Below, piece after piece: positions 10,001 to 13,320 of a DNA stretch of 13,320 nucleotides (positions are counted from its first letter, which is position 1; each line of letters begins with the position of its first letter). The stretch spans positions 1 through 13,320 of the forward strand of contig JAAAJB010000773.1 in the NCBI GenBank assembly GCA_016098155.1, written 5' to 3'. The DNA comes from Actinomortierella ambigua. Lineage: Eukaryota; Mortierellomycota; Mortierellomycetes; Mortierellales; Mortierellaceae. The position numbers were made by a program, and so were the translations under genes. The notes below the pieces were generated by a model. It made no database searches. It worked only from the letters and a program-made list of their open reading frames with translations, and was not told where the DNA came from.

Positions 10001-10429
10001 TTGGACACAATAGCTTCGATGGCTTGGCCTGCTGCAATGCGTGTATCCCAGTTTTTGCTCCGAAGATGGACGATAACCTATAATTTGAGATAACGCAGAA
10101 TAGAAGGGGAATGTGTCACGGAAGAAGAAGAACGGTAAGAACCACAGTGCCTGCATACGGTGTGCTCCTGAATCGAATAGCCACTAGAAATGAACATTAC
10201 GCGTGAAAGAAGGTTAAACAGCTCGGAGGGATGCTGCTTCTGAATGTCACCGAGCTGCTGAGCAGCAGTAGCGCGCACAGCGGCAGTCGACCCAGTCTCG
10301 AGCAACAGTACTAACCGATCAAGACTATATAGTCAAAATAACGTAGTGATCAGTATGCAAAATCAGTTGATCCACCGTCCAGATCACCGAGAAGCAAAGG
10401 CACAACACAGCCTCTTACCGAGTGGCCAT
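4095..10429 (-). CDS. MOT1: TATA-binding protein-associated ATPase Mot1/BTAF1
   Basis: Mot1 uses ATP to pull TBP off DNA and so redistributes TBP between promoters in the nucleus. The exons I infer are 10429-10419, 10324-10201, 10077-9972, 9857-9579, 9442-8263 and 8166-4095. Joined, they give 1,923 residues, close to yeast (1,867) and human (1,849). The N-terminus reads MATRLDRLVLLLETGSTAAV, matching the conserved Mot1 start, followed by HEAT repeats that bind TBP and the central DUF3535 region (roughly 720-1180). The Snf2 ATPase begins near 1317, with GLGKT (K1350), DEGH (1455-1458), SGTPIQNN (from 1483) and motif VI QAMDRAHRLGQ (from 1787). The conserved tail ends near a Tyr/Glu-rich NIDSFISSLK. 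The ATG has A at -3 and G at +4. All expected motifs are intact. Other Snf2 proteins lack this HEAT-rich N-terminal half, so the identity is firm. It is probably an essential single-copy gene. Confidence 0.96.
8167..8262 (-). other. MOT1 intron 5: in-frame, stop-free 96-nt intron
   Basis: The donor is GTATGT (from 8262), the branch-like motif TCTAAC sits upstream of the acceptor, and the intron ends AATAG at 8167. It is exactly 32 codons long with no stop, so reading through leaves the frame open. Splicing joins GAA-AG to T-CAT, giving ESHSLVKLIPRLNPF, which restores a continuous HEAT-repeat helix. Unspliced it inserts 32 residues after residue 566 that look unlike the rest of the protein. 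The splice signals are stronger evidence than the open frame. Confidence 0.85.
9443..9578 (-). other. MOT1 intron 4 containing an A23 tract
   Basis: This 136-nt intron starts GTAATT, ends TTCAG and has a branch-like CTGAC. Splicing changes frame and yields FMDVDLVDEKDL across the joint. It contains a pure run of 23 T on the plus strand at 9531-9553 (A on the transcript), a length-unstable stretch that is easily mis-assembled but harmless to the protein. Confidence 0.85.
9858..9971 (-). other. MOT1 intron 3
   Basis: This 114-nt intron has donor GTACAG, branch-like CTTAAC, a pyrimidine tract and acceptor AAAG. It splits a codon after its first base, joining ...NAE to DSGIKQE. Confidence 0.85.
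10078..10200 (-). other. MOT1 intron 2
   Basis: This 123-nt phase-0 intron has donor GTAATG and acceptor TATAG. Splicing joins LFNLLSR to VIVHLRSKNWDTRIAAG, which matches the conserved spacing of the first Mot1 HEAT repeats. Confidence 0.88.
10325..10418 (-). other. MOT1 intron 1
   Basis: This 94-nt intron has donor GTAAGA and acceptor TATAG, with CTGAT-type branch candidates. It interrupts the fourth codon (CG/T, Arg), leaving a first coding exon of only 11 nt. Splicing gives MATRLDRLVLLL, the conserved N-terminus. Confidence 0.88.
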
Positions 10430-10463
10430 GTTCGATTCTTGGCTAGCAAGCTACTCAAAACGT

Positions 10464-10563
10464 GGAGAGTGAGCGAGAGAGAGAGAGGGAGAGTGAGCGA
10501 GCGAGAGAGAGAGGGAGGGTGAGCGAGAGAGAGAGGAGGAGAGAGAGAGTGAGAGAGAGAGTG
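10464..10563. repeat. (GA)n tract just upstream of MOT1
   Basis: About 100 bases of almost pure purine on the plus strand start 35 bases above the MOT1 ATG. Three imperfect copies of a GTGAGCGAG(GA)n unit start at 10469, 10493 and 10519. On the MOT1 transcript strand this is a CT-rich stretch, probably within the 5' UTR or core promoter. Confidence 0.9.
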
Positions 10564-10872
10564 ACAAAGAATTTATGAGTTTTACTCCAGAGCGGTATCA
10601 AAAGGCGACCAGAAAGGCCTTTGAGAAAACAGCGGCAAAACACCAGTGTTTGTGGATACGCAAAAGAGGAGGGAGGGAGGAAAGTGATACGGTATGCAGA
10701 GTAGAATGCAAGCGTGTAGCCAAAGACAAGGCGTGCCTCAGCAATGAATGGTTGACATGGGAGGGATGCATACCTGGAACGGTAGGCGGGGAGGGAAGGG
10801 ATCAACCAAGAGCCAAACTGATCAGCAGAGAGAAGAGTTGCTAGCGGCTAGTAGTGCAGCAAGAGGCACAGA

Positions 10873-10932
10873 CAAAAAGAGAGAGGGAGAGAGGGAGGGA
10901 GAGAGCAAGCGAAGGAGAAAGAGAGAGAGAAT
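10873..10932. repeat. Second GA-rich homopurine tract
   Basis: This stretch of roughly 60 bases is made of A and G on the plus strand apart from two cytosines, with GAGA and GGGAG runs. It resembles the tract nearer MOT1 and belongs to the same purine-rich intergenic region. Confidence 0.8.
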
Positions 10933-11023
10933 GGATGCAGCATGCCACCACCAGTGGGGCAAGAAGGATGGTGGCGTGTGCAAAGAGGAGGAAAGAGAGG
11001 AAAAGGTGGAAAAGGTGAGCAGA

Positions 11024-11066
11024 GGGGAAGGAGGGAGAGGGAGGGGGGGGAGAGGGCTGGGTTGGG
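11024..11066 (+). other. G-quadruplex-forming candidate
   Basis: Seven runs of three or more G lie within 43 bases on the plus strand: GGGG, GGG, GGG, an eight-G run, GGG, GGG and GGG, with spacers of one to five bases. This satisfies the usual G3+N1-7 pattern several times over. More G runs follow at 11085-11097. The G-rich strand is the template strand for MOT1. Confidence 0.75.
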
Positions 11067-11462
11067 CGAGTGTATGTGAGTGTGTGGGTGGGCGGGGTGT
11101 GGCGTTGGAGGCCAGTTGTCTTTATAAAAAAAAAACCGCCGACCCAATTTGTGACTGCGCGCCCTTAATTAGAAAAATTGTAGGCACACTTGGAAGTTCT
11201 CCACACCATTGTATAACTCTGATGCCAAGGGTAGGACACGTTCATATCGTCTCCAAATCTGCAGCCATTCTTGCTCCCTGTGCAACTCCCCTCCCCCAAG
11301 CTCTCTACACAAACGCAACTGCGAAACTAAGAGCCCTCGAAGAGGCGCCCGTACTTGGCCAACGAGTCACTCATCTGTGCGCAAGGAGGTTTAAAGCACG
11401 CTAATATTGTGTTATTACCAGTTGCGTAGGAGGCACTCAAAGAAGATGTGCCGCAAAGTGCG

Positions 11463-13320
11463 TTATATATAATAAGATAGAAGGGTGGTAGCGGATGAGT
11501 TGTGCAGAGGGGGGAGAAAACAGCGAAAAACAGCACTATAACAAGCATAGAAATCCCAATCGAGCTGGGCTGCGTCCTTGATATCATGCAGCAGACTCTG
11601 GCTCTGGTTCGTGGACTCACCCCAGTGCCCACTATCGTCGATCGAGTGCCGTGCGAACGCCGTCGTCGAGAGATTTGCAATGTTGTGAGCGATGATCTTG
11701 GGACAGGGATGACCTGAGCAGACCAGGCCTTTGCGGACATAATCCATAAAGAAATGGTAAGGCAAAAGTCCTTGCTCTCCTTGGTGCGATGATCCTAGAG
11801 CTGCTGCTGCTGCTGCTGCTGCCTGCAGACGCTCTTGCTCCCAATCCTGTTGCCGCTTTTCCAGAAACTGGACTAGCCGCGGCACGTCCAGGTACCGTGG
11901 GATAGCCTTCCAATAATATGCCAAGAAACCCCACGTCTTCTCACCATATTTGCTGACCATGGGCGACGATACTTCGGCCTCTGTCAGGATCTGGAGCTCG
12001 TCCTCCGCCAGCCTTTGTCCCTCTGGGTTATTAGCCACATAGTCGCGTAGCCTCTCTGTCAGCTCCTTGCGTGCTTCGGGGCCCATTGCATCCCATTCTT
12101 TGTCCGGCACCACCATCGATTCTGGTAGACCTAGTACTGCAACGACATGGCATAGTAGTGGGCAATGTCGTTGTCGCGGACGAACGGGCAGCGAGCCTTA
12201 GTCTCGTCATCCGGGTAGTTGATCGGCCCACATTTCGCATGCATGAACCGCTGTCCCAGCGCCATAGTCGTGTGCTTGAACCACTCCTCGTCGTATCGTG
12301 TTGTATCGACGCTGATGATGGTCGAGACAAGGTTGGTGGTGGGCATGAATAAGGACGTACCGATCGCGTTGCCGTGTGGCGAGATCAAGACTTGCACGTC
12401 GCGCAGCAAGTAAGCCGTTTCAGCAAGGCAACAGCCGTGGTCAAAAGACATCCACTTGACACGGAAGCCCGCCTTGACTAAGGCCTCAACCATCTCGTTG
12501 TCGTTGATCATGCGCCGTGAGCCCTCTCGCTGAATGATGCCCACCACCAGCTTGCGTTTTGGCGATGGCGGTGGTGGTGTTGTAGAAGCACCGAAGGCTC
12601 CAGATCCCGACATGTCCTTGTAGTCTTGCTCCCGATCGATCGCATCCGGTTGCTGCTGGCCAACTCGACTAGCCTTCTCCATGCCCTCTAGACCATGACT
12701 ACCACCAACGCCTTCAAAGTTGTAATACCGTGCCAGATCGAGACATTTGAGAGCATGCTTATCCTTCTTGCGCTTCTTGTCTCCCAATGCCGCTATCTCG
12801 GATATATTCATAGCTGCCTCATTGGTGGTGATTGCAGTGCGTTGGGTTGCGACATGGTTCTGCCATTGCGTTGGGTATTCGCCAATAGTGCTCTGCAATC
12901 TCATCCCGAAATTGTTGATAGATCTCGCTGGGGATATTTTTGGCGCAATAGTCCAGTGCACATTGGTTCCCCAGGCCAACAACTGCACGCTTGAAGCAGA
13001 TCGGCGCATCTGTTGGTGGTAATGTCTGAAAATCAGTGGCGACTTCTTCGGGCTGAAGCACAATCTCACGACCTGTGTAAAAGAAATGATTCATCTCCCA
13101 GCCACCTTGCCGTCGAATGTCGACATACTCGAACTGAGGTGCTCGGAACAGCCACGAGTTTTTGATCGCTCCAAACCGCTTGATCGTTCTAAAATGAAGA
13201 GAGTAGTTACAAAGTGAGAGAAAGAAGTCGCGCATGTTAGGGCCATCATTGCACTGCCGCCACCTTTGGACCTTTCTGACCTCTGGCCCCTGATGTAACC
13301 TGCCTTTTGACTCGCCGCCC
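11463..13320 (-). CDS. DUF563/GT61-type glycosyltransferase, 5'-partial, with frame breaks
   Basis: This is a predicted glycosyltransferase of the DUF563/GT61 class, which includes EOGT-like enzymes of the secretory pathway; its sugar and acceptor are unknown. The N-terminal part (frame open from the right edge to about 12854) contains WLFRAPQFEYVDI and the motif CFKRAVVGLGNQCALDYC. The core lies in a second frame (about 12813-12140), with a Pro-rich linker, REGSRRMINDNEMVEAL, VLISPHGNAIGTSLFM (about 12391-12344, the family's SPHG motif) and PDDETKARCPFVRD. The C-terminal part returns to the first frame from about 12137 (VLGLPESMVVPDKEWDAM) to the stop at 11463, passing an Ala run. The first frame change may be a short intron. 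The second looks like a one-base loss and would truncate the protein after ...MSLQY. Each piece reads as coding DNA, so damage is recent or a sequence error. The 5' end lies outside the window. Confidence 0.75.
11801..11822 (-). repeat. (CTG)7 tract encoding an Ala run
   Basis: Seven CTG triplets on the plus strand read as GCA on the coding strand and produce an alanine run of about eight residues in the C-terminal part of the glycosyltransferase, after a Gln/Glu-rich helix-like segment. Confidence 0.85.
12131..12139 (-). other. Frame break with premature TAG in the glycosyltransferase gene
   Basis: The core frame ends ...MSLQY-TAG (TAG at 12133-12131). The downstream coding sequence continues in the frame whose codons start GTA (12137), CTA, GGT, CTA, CCA. 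Re-reading one base at CAG/GTA restores a continuous protein, as if one G had been lost. I tried nearby GT and AG sites and found no intron of sensible size that restores the frame without removing family-like sequence. Confidence 0.7.
12814..12853 (-). other. Possible short intron at the first frame change of the glycosyltransferase
   Basis: The upstream frame runs into TGA at 12821-12819, while the core frame is shifted. Removing 12853-12814 (40 nt, GTCGCA...GGCAG) joins them as ...EPSMNISEIAAL. An alternative acceptor at 12794-12793 gives a 61-nt intron that also restores the frame. The donor is poor and no good branch point is visible, so a one-base insertion is an equal alternative. Confidence 0.35.

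Larger units (their letters stand above)
10430..11462 (-). promoter_or_regulatory. Upstream region of MOT1, purine-rich on the plus strand
   Basis: About 1 kb separates the glycosyltransferase stop codon from the MOT1 start, and no gene is supported here. It should hold the 3' UTR of the former and the promoter of MOT1. On the MOT1 sense strand it is pyrimidine-rich, with CT runs close to the ATG. A TTTATAAA palindrome occurs at 11121-11128, about 700 bases upstream of the ATG, and could be a TATA element only if the 5' UTR is long or contains an intron. The plus-strand open frame at 10748-11404 is low-complexity and not credible. Confidence 0.5.

Noticed and set aside
10748..11404. 218-codon plus-strand gene
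   Set aside because: It is mostly Arg/Glu/Gly low-complexity translated from the GA-rich tracts and G runs, with no recognisable domain.
11587..11630. Intron starting at GTGAGT near the end of the glycosyltransferase
   Set aside because: The donor looks good, but the nearest acceptors give 25- or 44-nt introns. The 44-nt version shifts frame into a quick stop, whereas the unspliced frame reads plausibly as LLHDIKDAAQLDWDFY.
12131..12139. Programmed -1 ribosomal frameshift
   Set aside because: There is no X-XXY-YYZ slippery heptamer, and I saw no downstream pseudoknot-like structure. A one-base loss or sequence error is simpler.

Overview
The window looks like nuclear DNA of a fungus, most likely an early-diverging lineage such as Mortierellomycota or Mucoromycota. 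Evidence: a MOT1/BTAF1 gene carrying short spliceosomal introns (94-136 nt) with GT...AG ends and CTAAC/CTGAC-like branch points, many simple-sequence tracts between genes, and a family-61-type glycosyltransferase of the kind frequent in Mortierella-like fungi. The phylum-level placement is inference from gene style, not from a search.

All three genes that can be supported lie on the minus strand, so transcription runs from right to left. At the right edge (11463 to beyond 13320) is a DUF563/GT61 glycosyltransferase gene, incomplete at its 5' end. Its reading frame changes twice: near 12850, where a short intron could explain it, and at about 12138, where no intron I can construct does. It may therefore be a damaged copy or carry a sequence error. 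About 1 kb of purine-rich intergenic DNA follows (10430-11462), with (GA)n tracts and a strong G-quadruplex candidate. Next is a complete MOT1/BTAF1 gene (10429 to 4095, six exons, 1,923 residues after splicing), the Snf2-family ATPase that removes TATA-binding protein from DNA. One of its introns (8262-8167) is a multiple of three long and stop-free, so it hides inside a single long reading frame. A compact 436-bp gap (4094-3659) holds the probable MOT1 poly(A) signal and a TATA-like element for the next gene.

That next gene (3658 to 1379) encodes an unusual RNase III protein: one RNase III domain with all four acidic catalytic residues, an expanded middle segment, an Asn run, a Lys/Ala pentapeptide repeat array and a divergent C-terminal dsRNA-binding domain. 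It has no visible helicase or PAZ domain, so it is not a canonical Dicer. The atypical RNase III R3B2 of Mucor RNA silencing is a possible comparison. The leftmost 1.4 kb holds no gene I can support, only simple repeats and a small imperfect duplication.

The three genes do not form an obvious operon-like system: a general transcription regulator, an RNA-processing nuclease and a sugar transferase, each apparently with its own promoter. The RNase III protein is the most interesting item biologically, and the frame breaks in the glycosyltransferase most need a check.
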